A DNA stretch of 64,000 nucleotides from Natrononativus amylolyticus (GCF_024362525.1 NZ_CP101460.1:1-64000); one strand, 5' to 3'; shown: positions 9,010-18,197, counted from the first letter of the stretch. Made by a program: numbers and translations. Notes: a model not told the origin generated them from the sequence alone.

Positions 9010-9746
9010 GCGACCAGCGGCGACTCCTCTGTGGGCGGTTCGGTTCCGTCGACGCGCTCGAGGAAGACCTCGAGAAGCGAGTCGTCGGTCGGCAGCGACC
9101 GCTCGGCGACGAGTCGTCCCTCGGAGACGATGCCGACGCGCGTGCAAATCTCCTCGGCGACGTCGATGTTGTGCGTCGAAACGAAGACCGCGTTGCCGGC
9201 CGCGGCGTACCCGCGGAGGAAGCGTTTGACCTGCTCCTGGACGAGCGGATCGAGGTTCGCGAGCGGTTCGTCGATGAACACCGCCGCGGGTTCGTGGAAG
9301 AACGCCTGTGCGATCATCACCTTCTGTTGCTGGCCCCGCGAGAGGTCCGTGTGGAGGGTGTCGAGCTTCTCGCGGAACGCCAGCCGGTCGGCCCACAGGT
9401 CGGTTCGCTCGGCGACGGCGTCGGCGTCGAGGTTCCGGACGTCGCCGACGAACGCGAAGAACTCCCGCGGCGTGAGAAAGCTCGGCGGCGACTGCTGTTC
9501 CGGTAAGATGCCCACCCTGCGACGGGTTTCGATCGGGTCGTCGGCCGGGTCGGTCCCGAGAACGGTCGCGGTTCCGGCGTCGGGCTCGAGCTGGCCGGTC
9601 AGAGTGCGGATCGTCGTCGTCTTCCCGGCCCCGTTCGGGCCGAGAAATCCGAACAGTTCCCCGCGTGAAATCGAGAGAGTCATCCCGCAGAGTGCGTCGA
9701 CGGAGCCGTAGGACTTCTCGAGTCCCCGTGCCTCTATGACGGCCAT
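9006..9746 (-). CDS. ABC-2 type transporter ATP-binding protein
   Basis: The protein has 246 residues. Walker A is 'GPNGAGKTT', the signature is 'LSRGQQQKV', Walker B is 'AVFIDEPLA' and the switch His is in 'VSTHNID'. The start at ATG 9746 ('MAVIEARGLEKSYG') gives the normal family length. It forms an operon with the overlapping permease gene downstream. Substrate unknown. It lies at the end of the GC-rich core segment. Confidence 0.9.
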   Translation of the reverse strand: MAVIEARGLEKSYGSVDALCGMTLSISRGELFGFLGPNGAGKTTTIRTLTGQLEPDAGTATVLGTDPADDPIETRRRVGILPEQQSPPSFLTPREFFAFVGDVRNLDADAVAERTDLWADRLAFREKLDTLHTDLSRGQQQKVMIAQAFFHEPAAVFIDEPLANLDPLVQEQVKRFLRGYAAAGNAVFVSTHNIDVAEEICTRVGIVSEGRLVAERSLPTDDSLLEVFLERVDGTEPPTEESPLVA

Positions 9747-10205
9747 TTCGGTGCCCACGTTCGCAACTGGTGGTAATAACTGTGGTGGCCGCTCGAGTCG
9801 TCGAGCGAATCGCACGCCTGCGCCACCGACGGGACGCAAACGCTTTTCACTGCGGTTGTGGTCGCCCTAGCTGGCCCCGGAATCTTCCCTGGCGAGTGGT
9901 TCCGTCGACGGATTCCGGGGCTAGAGGCGTGCCTCGCGTTCTCGTCGCGACGACCGTCGTCCGGAACGCTCCTCCCGAGGGCCTCTTCGGCCGCCACGGA
10001 CGTCCACGTCCGCCGAGTTACTACTCCGTGAGCGTCCCCAACCCGTGGAAGTAGAAAAACACGGAGGAGCGCGAATGCACCGTTGGCGGAGAACACCGAC
10101 GCCATAGGTACCTCGTACACGGGCCGCCGCCGAAACCCGGCGCGGTCGCGGCAGCCCGGCCATCATCAGCGGAAAACGGTTCCCGTCCACTCGAGGTCCG
10201 CCGAT
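9747..10205. other. Gene-free stretch with an inverted repeat
   Basis: No open frame here has acidic haloarchaeal composition; those present are Arg/Pro-rich shadows. The clearest structure is the inverted repeat at 9875-9920. This stretch marks the transition from the compact core to the accessory region. Confidence 0.5.
9875..9920. repeat. 10-bp perfect inverted repeat
   Basis: CCCCGGAATC at 9875-9884 and GATTCCGGGG at 9911-9920, separated by 26 bases, with further partial matching (CTAG) outside. It could be a structured transcript end or the remains of a mobile element. It is not followed by a T-run in the top strand. Confidence 0.5.
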
Positions 10206-10320
10206 TCAGTCTCCACTCGCGATCTTCTCGGCGAAGTGCTCGCGAACCTTGTCGATCTTCGGCGCGGCGTGCATCGTACTGTGGACGTCCGTCGGCTCTG
10301 TTGAAATCCTTGAAGGGTTG
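10206..10320 (-). pseudogene. C-terminal gene fragment, possibly flavin disulfide reductase-like
   Basis: On the minus strand an open frame ends at TGA (10206-10208) and reads '...DVHSTMHAAPKIDKVREHF' then 'AEKIASGD'. It looks like a true, acidic C-terminus but has no beginning: a stop lies about 35 codons upstream, where the sequence joins the truncated gene on the other strand. The 'DVHSTMHAAP' pattern vaguely recalls the C-terminal dimerisation tail of dihydrolipoamide-dehydrogenase-like proteins. That match is from memory and weak. Confidence 0.35.
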
Positions 10321-10329
10321 TAGACTCAC

Positions 10330-10844
10330 GACTTAGACGCCGAAGAATGGTTGTGTCAGGAAACCGCAGACGGAATTCACATTGACGAATCGGGACTCAT
10401 TGGCGATCAACTCGTCGTACGAGAAGTCGGTAATCGCGCGCAGAACCCGGACTTCCTCGGAGTATATGACTCGAGCGCCCCGTCGTTCCGCTGGGACTGG
10501 AAACGGACACGTCTCACGACTTCGAGTACTTCACTGCGAACTCGGAGTATGTGTTTGGCCCCATGACTCGGGGGGTCGTTGCGTACGACCTCATGATCGG
10601 TGAAGATGAGTGGCGGATCGAGTTGCTAGACTTCCACAACCCTGGCCCAGCCGCGACCGACGACTCCCTCATCTTTGCCCAAGACGACGAATTCTACGTC
10701 CTCGATGCAGTATCTGGCGACGAAATCATCCATGAGCCGATCAGTGAAGCATCGAGACTCTCAGCGTTCACCGTGTACAACGATGAGCTAATTGCAGTCG
10801 GAACGGGCAACGGTGCTGACATTCACCGGCACACCTTGGCGTAG
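10330..10844 (+). pseudogene. PQQ/BamB-like beta-propeller protein, truncated and frameshifted
   Basis: From about 10330 the plus strand reads 'LDAEEWLCQETADGIHIDES' and continues to 'FRWDWK' (about 10505). It then resumes in another frame with 'TSHDFEYFTANSEYVFGPM' and runs to TAG at 10844. Repeats such as 'LIFAQDDEFYVLDAVSG' are typical of PQQ-like propellers, which act as envelope sensors, scaffolds or dehydrogenases. The N-terminal portion is missing and one frameshift is needed, so the gene is dead. Its 5' break coincides with the end of the fragment on the opposite strand, suggesting a deletion or IS-mediated junction near 10290-10325. Confidence 0.7.
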
Positions 10845-10891
10845 CCCTGGCAACTAGTAACACTGGAGTCGTTTTTCTTCTGTAGTAGATA

Positions 10892-11845
10892 TTAGAAATA
10901 GTTACTCACACTTGGAGTCGAGATCTGGTCAAGAGCGGCGTCGATCGCTGTTGTCAGCTCAGCAAGCGAGTCGAACAACCGGTTGCTCAGTGCTGATTGC
11001 AACTGTCTCCAGCACTCCTCGACTGGATCGAGTTCCGGCGAGTACGCCGCTAACGTGACGCCTGGAAATACGGTGCTCCATCCAGCGTGACGATCAAGTC
11101 ATCTCCGAATTCTTTGCACAATGGGAGAACGAAATGTTTGCGTGTTCGGCGGTGACGTACGCTTCGAACCTGGAGAAAAAGGGATCACCGTCTTCGGCGA
11201 TCGCGCCCAGCAGACGCGTCCAGTCGCGTTGCCCAGAGCGTTCGACGGCTGGCCGTGTACCGCGTGGTTTCCACGCGGCACACGGCTCGACTTGCACGCA
11301 TTTCTTGGTGTGATCGATACAGACTACTGTAGCGTCCATTTCCCGCCGTTTTTTGAACTCACCGCGGAACGTTTCTTGCTCGTCAGCATCGGATTCAACG
11401 GCTGTACGGTGTGGTTTTTGATAGCTCAATCCCGTTTCTTAGAGCAACCGTCGACAACTCGGGATCGAGCATTCGACATCGTACGTCTCGTCGAGATACT
11501 GCAGAACGAGCGCCGGCGTCCGCACCGGCGCGTCGAACCCAACTTCCTCGGGCGAGTCGTGAACAGCTACGTCGAACTGCTCTTGCTCTGTCTCTGAGAG
11601 TTTTCGTCCTCTCTCGGGCAGCTGACATTAGTCACGGTCTGCTCACGCGACTCGTCTGTGTCGAGTCGCGTGAGGCAACTATAGATCGTTTTCCGTTCAA
11701 CCCCGCACCACCCGGCAAGTTCAATCTGTGGAACGCCGTTTTTGTACGCGATCGCGGCTAGCAGCCGGTGTGTCGGCTTCTTTCCTTCTGCGTTGCCGAG
11801 TGCATTCTGTAGATCATCGACTGAGATTTCGTCAAGATGGTCCAT
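10892..11845 (-). pseudogene. IS630-like transposase, decayed (copy 1)
   Basis: Reading the minus strand from ATG 11845, 'MDHLDEISVDDLQNALGNAE' opens an N-terminal HTH of the haloarchaeal IS630 type. Later pieces in shifted frames read 'EMDATVVCIDHTKKCVQVEP' (DDE region), then the Pro-Glu-Leu and 'NRLFDSL' region, and end in 'VSNYF' with TAA at 10892. Several frameshifts and stops make it inactive. The total span (954 bp) matches an almost full-length transposase, so it decayed by point changes rather than large deletion. A second decayed relative lies at 36749-37738. Confidence 0.8.
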
Positions 11846-11981
11846 TGCAAAGGCCTACAGTGACTGAGTAATAAATTCTGACGGCTACTATCGCTTCGCA
11901 TCAGATCCGTGAAATTCGGTGTAAAAGTCACTCTTCCTAATGTCGACGACAAGGGATATCAACAAAGCCAAATAATTACAC

Positions 11982-12329
11982 TCAATCGGTTCGGTCAGTC
12001 CAGAAGTCGAAGCCTCGGCCGGGGGCGAAGACGTCGATCGCGACCGCTCGCTCGTCACCCGTATTTTCGACTCGGTGTGATTCCCAGGCTTCTAACAGCA
12101 CCGAACCGAGTTCTTTGAGGTGAACTTCGTCGGCCTCGGTGTAGACGGTCAGCTCGCCTTCGAGAACGACGCAGACCTGTTCGTTCTCGTGTTCGTGCAT
12201 CGGTGAGCTGTGTCCAGGCGGTTTCTCGAACCACTCAAACGTAAACTGCTCACTGCCCGCCAGGGAAACTCGGCGCCATCCCTCGTCCGGTTCGTACGTC
12301 TTCGCCCCCTCGAAGTGTACAGGTTTCAT
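11982..12329 (-). CDS. Cupin-domain protein, copy 1 of 3
   Basis: A single-domain cupin of 115 residues. Motif 1 is 'PGHSSPMHEHENEQVCVVLEGEL' in outline (metal ligands His-x-His, Glu), and motif 2 has the His of 'ESHRVENTGDERAVAIDVF'. It is nearly identical in length and sequence to the cupins at 26655-27002 and 45276-45623, which sit inside the duplicated catabolic modules. This copy stands apart, next to a dead IS630 and about 3 kb before the copy-A transporter operon. Role unknown; such small cupins are often isomerases, epimerases or sensors of sugar-like or acid intermediates. Its upstream region does not match the conserved promoter block of the other two. Confidence 0.8.
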   Translation of the reverse strand: MKPVHFEGAKTYEPDEGWRRVSLAGSEQFTFEWFEKPPGHSSPMHEHENEQVCVVLEGELTVYTEADEVHLKELGSVLLEAWESHRVENTGDERAVAIDVFAPGRGFDFWTDRTD

Positions 12330-12582
12330 TTCCAGCGTTTATCCTCATAGAAGCTACAAATTTTAAAGCTTGGGTTCACAGGTGGTTTGCCGCACTCCCA
12401 CGTCGGTATACCGAAATTATGACTTCAGTCCCATATTTGGAGGGAAGATTCTTGCAACGGTATGTCCAACATAGTCTAGTGAGTTATAGTACAGGGCGAT
12501 TCCGTCAAGTCGTGTCCACTGGATTGCGGGAAATGAAGAGAGGCTACCCTACTAACCTGTGGATAGTAGATAGGAATGACGG

Positions 12583-12599
12583 GTTCCTGAGTGCGGAAC
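12583..12599. promoter_or_regulatory. GTTCC-N7-GGAAC palindrome, site 1
   Basis: GTTCCTGAGTGCGGAAC. It is one of eight exact matches found by eye to the same split palindrome, all in gaps flanking the duplicated modules. The form fits an operator for a dimeric regulator such as the IclR protein at 39475, or a 5-bp stem with a 7-base loop. Confidence 0.55.
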
Positions 12600-12776
12600 T
12601 CAAACGGTATACTCAGAGTACAAACGCTGACTTGGGGTTCCGCTGGCAATTAGTATAAATTTTTATCCATTGATTTACTAAGAACTGAACCATGGCATTA
12701 CACGCATATGTGCGTAAGAGAACTAGGACACAGCTGGTTTGGAGGGGACGTCCAACCTCAGATATGGATTGCAGCC

Positions 12777-12793
12777 GTTCCTTACCCGGGAAC
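12777..12793. promoter_or_regulatory. GTTCC-N7-GGAAC palindrome, site 2
   Basis: GTTCCTTACCCGGGAAC, 194 bases after site 1 in the same gene-free gap. Confidence 0.55.
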
Positions 12794-13151
12794 AAGGGGG
12801 GAGGAGGGGTCACCAGTAGCTGTAGGTTTAGATCGTCCTTACAATCCCGTTGAATGCAGACGTATCCCGGACGTCCACATGGGCGTCCGGGGTACGCTCG
12901 TTCTCCCAATCCACGTCTAAGTTCTCCGAGCAGGTCGGCCATTTGCATGGTTACTTCTCGCCATCACCTGCTCGTTCCTCAAGCTCCCAGCTAGACAGCA
13001 CCGATTGGGTGAGGTACTTCCTCGAGTTATTCCATCTAGATTCATCCGGTATGGAACCTGCTCTTGTATGGTAGTCACTAGAAACGACCACAACCATTAT
13101 AAGATTCGGCCATGAAAATTGTTATACACTGCCACACAGTGTGATGACATC

Positions 13152-14252
13152 ATGCAAAGGCGTAAATTCGTTCGAAATAGTAGTGTCGGCATTGTCGGTG
13201 CATTAGGGCTCGCGGGATGTCTTGGGTCAGAGAATGGGGACGAACCGGAGGCAGATGATAGCGAGACAGATGATAGTGATGATGAAAACGCAGATGATAG
13301 CGATATAGACTTCCCTGATTCTCAACTAACTTGGATGATACCATGGGGAGAGGGAGGTGGTACTGACACTTACGCGCGACAAATCGCCCCACCCCTCGAA
13401 GATGCAATCGGACAATCGATACAGATTGACAACCGCGAAGGTGCTGGAAGCTTAGTTGGTTCCGAATGGCTGGCTATGCAAGATCCAGACGGATACACCT
13501 TCGGTACAATCAACAGTGCTGGAGCGCACTTCACGTGGCGCGCGGCCGAGGTTGACGACTGGCATATCGAGGAAGATTTCGAACCGATAAGCTACATAGG
13601 GGGTTTTGGTCACACGATTATTGTGAACAGAGACCAGGCCGAGGAGGCTGGTATTGAGGACTTTGGCAGCCTCAGAGACGCCTATGAAGACGGAGAAATT
13701 AGCGGGTTCGGAAACCATGGAGCAGGGAGCGATAGTCATCTAACAGCTTTACTCCTCAGAGAGGAGTACGGACTAGAATATGACACACTGGTCCCATATG
13801 ACGGCGGAGGTCCAATGCAAGAGGCTGTAATATCTGGTGAAGTCGCAGCAGGGACGGCAACTAACACATCAGCGCTTTCTGCGGAGGATTCAGGTGAAGC
13901 AATTGTTCTGGTGAACCTTACTGACCTCGATCTTACTACCACGTGGCCGGATATCGATGAAATAACCAATTATGGTGATAGTCTTGCATGGCTTCAAGAG
14001 CACTGGTTGACGCAACTTGCACCAGCTGGAACCCCAGAAGAAGAGCGACAAGTCATTTCTGAAGCCGTTGAGCAAGCGGTTAGTGCTGAAGAACCTCAAG
14101 AATGGGCCGAAGAAACCGGAAATATTCTTGAGTACGGAGATATGGAGGAGGCAGAAGAGTTGTGGACGGGAACTGTGGAGACAATGGAAGAGGAGGTGGA
14201 TAACGCAATCGGAGGATTTGACGAGTTCCTCAGAATGGTTGAAGAAAGCTAA
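13152..14252 (+). CDS. TctC/Bug-type solute-binding lipoprotein
   Basis: A protein of 366 residues. The start at ATG 13152 gives a Tat-like 'MQRRKF' N-terminus and lipobox 'LAGC' (Cys23), then an acidic linker and the Bug fold ('MIPWGEGGGTDTYARQIAPP', 'NREGAGSLVG'). Tripartite tricarboxylate transporter receptors of this family bind carboxylates outside the membrane and deliver them to TctAB. No tctA or tctB gene is seen in the window, so this is an orphan receptor, or its partners lie elsewhere. The gene is less GC-rich than the core genes and is followed by remnants of an ALDH and an IclR gene. Confidence 0.85.
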   Translation: MQRRKFVRNSSVGIVGALGLAGCLGSENGDEPEADDSETDDSDDENADDSDIDFPDSQLTWMIPWGEGGGTDTYARQIAPPLEDAIGQSIQIDNREGAGSLVGSEWLAMQDPDGYTFGTINSAGAHFTWRAAEVDDWHIEEDFEPISYIGGFGHTIIVNRDQAEEAGIEDFGSLRDAYEDGEISGFGNHGAGSDSHLTALLLREEYGLEYDTLVPYDGGGPMQEAVISGEVAAGTATNTSALSAEDSGEAIVLVNLTDLDLTTTWPDIDEITNYGDSLAWLQEHWLTQLAPAGTPEEERQVISEAVEQAVSAEEPQEWAEETGNILEYGDMEEAEELWTGTVETMEEEVDNAIGGFDEFLRMVEES

Positions 14253-14279
14253 AACGGTGTGTGAATAATACTACTGTTT

Positions 14280-14446
14280 TTATGGTCGTCCAACGTTTCT
14301 GACTATGGTCCGACTCTGCTGGCGCATGAATTGCTGCAGATACCAGGGCCCACCTGCGAACTGACCTGTCATCCCAGAAAACTTCCATCCACCCAAAGGC
14401 TGAACTTGAACCAGCGCACCGGTGGTAGCACTTTGTTCTCTGTTTG
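14280..14446 (-). pseudogene. Aldehyde dehydrogenase C-terminal remnant
   Basis: On the minus strand this reads 'SATTGALVQVQPLGGWKFSG' followed by 'GGPWYLQQFMRQQSRT' and a TAA stop at 14280. It closely matches the last 50 or so residues of the intact P5CDH-like enzyme at 61504-63102. Everything upstream of about 14446 is missing. It shows that a second copy of the ALDH once lay beside module copy A. Confidence 0.8.
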
Positions 14447-14564
14447 GCTCTGATAAATCGCCATACAGCTCCGTGTTCTAGTGTTTTGAGGGTATTGTGA
14501 GAGCGTCCATCTGCTTCGTCACTGCCGACCCCCTCGATGTTACAGCCAAATTCTCCCAGTGTGA

Positions 14565-14879
14565 GGTCTCGAGCAACGTGGTTTCTTACCGAAGGTCGCC
14601 GCCGTCTACGACTCACCAGAGCCGGTCACAGATACAGACGCCCTTTTCGAAGCACTAGCTGAAGTTCGCAGCCGTGGAATCGCATATTGTGGTCAAGAAC
14701 GTGTTGAGGGGTTACAATGCGTCGACGCACCTGTATTAAACGCTGACGACCAAGCCCTCGGGGCCATCAGTGCGGCTGGCCCGACAGCCAGAATTACAGG
14801 TGAGGGGTTCAGAAACGAGATCCCAGAGGTGGTCACACAAGCAGCAAGCGTTATTGAGATCAACACAAAGTGCGAATGA
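14565..14879 (+). pseudogene. IclR-family regulator, C-terminal fragment
   Basis: The plus-strand frame opens after a stop at 14562 and ends at TGA 14877-14879. It reads 'DTDALFEALAEVRSRGIAYC' then 'GQERVEGLQCVDAPVL' and 'LGAISAAGPTARITGEGF'. This is the effector-binding half of an IclR protein, very similar to the C-terminus of the intact regulator at 39475-40239. The DNA-binding half is absent. It is likely the broken regulator of module copy A. Confidence 0.8.
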
Positions 14880-15217
14880 ATATAATGGTGTGAATGGCGG
14901 TTGCAACTCACTAGTTGCTGGAGGCAGACGCGCTGCGAATAACGAATTGCTCAGTGCATCACGAACCGGCCGCAAAACTGCGTTGATCCCCCTCTCCCCT
15001 CACGAGCCATACTCTGATACTCATATAAAACACCGTCGGTGGAGTTAATCAAGTAGGACATTGACGAGATTAAACTTCGAATACGAATATTCACAGTATA
15101 GTCCATATCGCCACTGCTCTTAAATCGGGTTGTTGATTAGCGAATTTAGATAGTTAATGTCGCAGATACTGCAGTCTAGTATTACTGACCAGTGACCTTT
15201 CCAACACACTCAGCGTG
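14880..15217. other. Gene-free gap
   Basis: No supported gene or repeat is seen. The stretch lies between the IclR fragment and the 3' end of the transporter operon and is AT-rich near 15020-15130. Confidence 0.5.
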
Positions 15218-16228
15218 CTAATCGTATAGGTGACAGGCGCACAGTCGGTCGTCCTCACGACGGCGGAGTTCGGGAATGTCCTCTTCACAGACCGGCCCAA
15301 TATACTCCTGGCATCTGGTGTGGAACCGGCAACCAGAGGGTGGGTTCTCGGGACTGGGTGGGTTCCCTTCAAGAACGATCTGATTGTCCAGGGTCCCCTT
15401 CGATGCCCGCGGGACCGATGAGAGTAGCGCTTGCGTGTATGGGTGTTTAGGATCGTTGAAAAGTTCCTGGGTGGGCGCGACCTCAACGATTTTCCCAAGA
15501 TACATCACCGCCACTCGATCGCAAATGTGTTTAACGACGCTCATGTCGTGATTGATCACGAGATAGGTCAGATTGTATTCCTCTTGTAGGTCGTCAAGCA
15601 GATTGAGGATCTTCGCTTGTACAGAGACGTCGAGGGCGCTTGTCGGCTCGTCACAGACAATAAAACGAGGATTTACGCTCAGCGCGCGAGCGATCGAAAT
15701 CCGCTGTTGCTGACCGCCACTGAACTCGTGGGGTGCCCGGTGGAGATGATCGTTAGTGAGGCCCACGTCTTGGATGAGCGTTCGGGCGCGGTCCTCTCGC
15801 TCGTCCTTGGAGTGATCGGTAAGCCACTTCATGGGCTCCTCAATGATGTCGTTCACCCGCATACGCGGGTTGAGGCTCGAGGCGGCGTCCTGAAAGACGA
15901 TCTGCATCTCGCGTCGAAGTTCGCGTAAACGGTCCTTCGAGACAGCAGTGATATCCTCACCGTCAAAGAAGACCGAGCCGTCCGTTGGTTCTATCAATCT
16001 GAGAATGGACCGGCCAAGTGTCGATTTTCCACAACCCGATTCGCCAACCAAACCGAGTGTTTCTCCTTCACGAATCCGGAGGCTCGCACCATCAACCGCT
16101 TTGACATTCCCGACCTGCCGGTTGAGGACACCGCCTTTAACGGGATAATACTTTTTCAGGTCACGGACATCAACGAGTGCATCATCGGCGTTGGGACGGC
16201 TTGCCTGTGTGTGGTATGTGCCGGACAT
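15218..16228 (-). CDS. Dipeptide/oligopeptide ABC transporter ATPase (DppF/OppF type)
   Basis: The protein has 336 residues. Walker A is 'GESGCGKST', signature 'FSGGQQQRI', Walker B 'FIVCDEPTS', and the C-terminal oligopeptide-transporter extension has the Cys cluster ('CRFHTRC', 'GPVC'). It is the last gene of the copy-A operon and starts 3 bases after the stop of its DppD partner. With 16232-17293 it should form the nucleotide-binding heterodimer that energises the permeases at 17295 and 20514. The substrate is a small peptide or a related compound. Confidence 0.93.
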   Translation of the reverse strand: MSGTYHTQASRPNADDALVDVRDLKKYYPVKGGVLNRQVGNVKAVDGASLRIREGETLGLVGESGCGKSTLGRSILRLIEPTDGSVFFDGEDITAVSKDRLRELRREMQIVFQDAASSLNPRMRVNDIIEEPMKWLTDHSKDEREDRARTLIQDVGLTNDHLHRAPHEFSGGQQQRISIARALSVNPRFIVCDEPTSALDVSVQAKILNLLDDLQEEYNLTYLVINHDMSVVKHICDRVAVMYLGKIVEVAPTQELFNDPKHPYTQALLSSVPRASKGTLDNQIVLEGNPPSPENPPSGCRFHTRCQEYIGPVCEEDIPELRRREDDRLCACHLYD

Positions 16229-16231
16229 GGT

Positions 16232-17293
16232 TTACAGTTCGACGTTGCTCGAGGCTTCGGTTTCGAGTTGGTGCTGGAAATCATCGCCGTGGACTTCCCA
16301 CGGCGGTGAGGTGGCACTCGTATCGGTGTATAGGTGGCAGCTTACGCGGTGATCCTCGGTTCCCTCGACCGTTTCGAGTTCCGGAACGACTTCATTGCAG
16401 GGGTCTCCATGGTACTGTTCGCAGCGAGAGGCGAACGGACAACCCGAGAGCGGTTCTCGAAGACTCGGTACGGTCCCCTCGATGACTGCGAGTCGATCCG
16501 CTTGAGAGTCGATCTTAGGCACGCTCTTCCACAATTGGCGAGTGTATGGGTGCAATGGATTATCGAAGAAGTCGTCAATGTCGCAGGTTTCGGCGACTGT
16601 TCCGGCGTACATTACCGCCAGGCGGTCGGCCAGTTCGCTGACCACCGGCAAATCGTGTGTAATGAAGATAATGCTAGTGTCGAACTCCGATCGAAGTTCC
16701 CGGAATAACCGGAGGATTTGCGCCTGGATCGTTACGTCGAGGGCGGTCGTCGGCTCATCGGCGATGAGCAGTTCTGGTTCGGTCACGAGTGCCATCGCGA
16801 TCATCACACGTTGGCGCATCCCACCAGAGAGCTCGTGGGGATACTCATCAAGAAGTCGCTGCGAATCAGGAAGCCCGCATGACTCGAGCGTCTCTCGAGC
16901 TTGCTCGCGGGCTTCAGCCTTTGAGCAGTCAGTGTGTGCCAGCAGCGGCTCGGTCACCTGTTTGCCGATCGTCAACGCCGGATTGAGCGACGTCATTGGA
17001 TCTTGGTAGATCATGTTGATCCGACTGCCCCGAATCCCGTTCAATTCGGATTCGGAAAGTGAGAGCAGATCGGTACCGTCAAACCGGATCTCCCCTGAGA
17101 CGATCTTTGCGGGCGGGGACTGGAGTAATCCCATAACCGAGAGCATAGTGACGCTTTTCCCACACCCCGATTCACCGATCACGCCAAGGACCTCGTCGTG
17201 CTCAACCTCGAACGAGACGCCGTTTAACGCGTGGACAGTTCCCTGTTCGGTGTCGAAACGGACGTGAAGGTCGTCGATCTCTAGTAGTGCCAT
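16232..17293 (-). CDS. Dipeptide/oligopeptide ABC transporter ATPase (DppD/OppD type)
   Basis: The protein has 353 residues from ATG 17293 ('MALLEIDDLHVRFDTEQG'), one base after the permease stop. Walker A is 'GESGCGKSV', signature 'LSGGMRQRV', Walker B 'LLIADEPTT', and the C-terminal 'CPFASRC' cluster is present. In-frame sequence upstream lies inside the permease gene and is not used. It pairs with the DppF-type ATPase downstream. Confidence 0.93.
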   Translation of the reverse strand: MALLEIDDLHVRFDTEQGTVHALNGVSFEVEHDEVLGVIGESGCGKSVTMLSVMGLLQSPPAKIVSGEIRFDGTDLLSLSESELNGIRGSRINMIYQDPMTSLNPALTIGKQVTEPLLAHTDCSKAEAREQARETLESCGLPDSQRLLDEYPHELSGGMRQRVMIAMALVTEPELLIADEPTTALDVTIQAQILRLFRELRSEFDTSIIFITHDLPVVSELADRLAVMYAGTVAETCDIDDFFDNPLHPYTRQLWKSVPKIDSQADRLAVIEGTVPSLREPLSGCPFASRCEQYHGDPCNEVVPELETVEGTEDHRVSCHLYTDTSATSPPWEVHGDDFQHQLETEASSNVEL

Positions 17294-17294
17294 T

Positions 17295-18197
17295 TTATCG
17301 TGCCTGTTTGGGGTCGAGTGCGTCTCGGAGTCCGTCACCGATTGCGTTGAACGCGATGATCGTCGCCATAATCGCAAGGCCGGGGAACGTCGAGATCCAC
17401 CACGCAGACTGGAGGTCACCGCGACCATCAGCAATCAACGCTCCCCACTCGGGCGTCGGCGGATGAACACCCATTCCGAGGAACGACAGCGCAGCGGACC
17501 ACAAAATAACCGTCGGCATGGTGAGCGTGGCGTAAACGATGATGCTCGAGGACACGTTAGGAAGGATATGGCGGAGGATAATCCAGCGGTCAGGGACGCC
17601 TGACGACCGAGCTGCCTCGATATAATCCTCCTCAGTGACGCTTTTAACGTCGCCGCGGACGATCCGGGTGAAACCGCGCCAGCCAACGAGACTGATCGCG
17701 ATAATGAGCGGCGTGAGACCGCCACCGAGCATCCCCGCAATCGCGAGCGCGAGCACGATTCCCGGGATAGAAAGACTGACGTCAACGATCCGCATGATGA
17801 CCGCCTCAACGTACCCTTCATAGTAGCCGGCGATAAGGCCGAGGCCAACGCCAATGATCGACTGAATGCCGACAATCACTACCCCAAGGAAGAGCGCATA
17901 TCGCGTTCCGTAGATCACCCGTGAGAATACATCACGGCCGTAGTTGTCGGTACCGAACGGATACTCGAGTGAAGGCGCCTGGTTGATGACCTCATAGTTC
18001 TGGGTCATCGGGTCGTGCGGCGCGACAAGTGGGGCGACGATGGCGACGACAGTAAACAACAGTACGTACAGGAAGCCAGCGATCGCGAGCTTGCTCTGGG
18101 CGAGTCGTCTGAGGATGATGTACTGGTCGTTCCAACGGTCAGAGTCTACGAGACCACTAGACTCGTGCCCAGTATCAACCTCCCCCGAATGTGCCAT
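17295..18197 (-). CDS. Dipeptide ABC transporter permease (DppC type)
   Basis: The protein has 300 residues. A cytoplasmic N-terminus precedes a first TM (about 36-58), a periplasm-side loop with 'HPFGTDNYGRDVFSR'-like sequence (here 'YPFGTDNYGRDVF') and five further TM segments. The EAA loop that docks on the ATPases is 'EAARSSGVPDRWIILRHILP'. It belongs to the operon with DppD/DppF downstream, but two non-transporter genes (M24 and DUF1028) separate it from the DppB permease and the binding protein upstream. Confidence 0.93.
   Translation of the reverse strand: MAHSGEVDTGHESSGLVDSDRWNDQYIILRRLAQSKLAIAGFLYVLLFTVVAIVAPLVAPHDPMTQNYEVINQAPSLEYPFGTDNYGRDVFSRVIYGTRYALFLGVVIVGIQSIIGVGLGLIAGYYEGYVEAVIMRIVDVSLSIPGIVLALAIAGMLGGGLTPLIIAISLVGWRGFTRIVRGDVKSVTEEDYIEAARSSGVPDRWIILRHILPNVSSSIIVYATLTMPTVILWSAALSFLGMGVHPPTPEWGALIADGRGDLQSAWWISTFPGLAIMATIIAFNAIGDGLRDALDPKQAR

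Larger units (their letters stand above)
12330..13151. other. AT-richer gene-free gap with two palindromic sites
   Basis: No credible gene is seen over about 800 bases. The gap carries two exact copies of the GTTCC-N7-GGAAC palindrome (12583 and 12777) and a separate 8-bp hairpin (CCCGGACG at 12866-12873, CGTCCGGG at 12884-12891). It separates the cupin from the divergently placed solute-binding protein gene. Confidence 0.55.

Noticed and set aside
10293-10312. CTCTGTTGAAATCCTTGAAG as a possible IS terminal repeat
   Set aside because: It reminds me of haloarchaeal IS ends, but no matching second end, target duplication or transposase of that type is next to it.
12419-12658. 79-codon plus-strand frame in the gap after the first cupin
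   Set aside because: Basic and motif-free; it also spans a GTTCC palindrome site, so a non-coding role is more likely.
14447-14600. Continuation of the ALDH remnant upstream on the minus strand
   Set aside because: Frames here read unrelated sequence ('GEFGCNIEGVGSDEADGRS'); no ALDH motif can be aligned.
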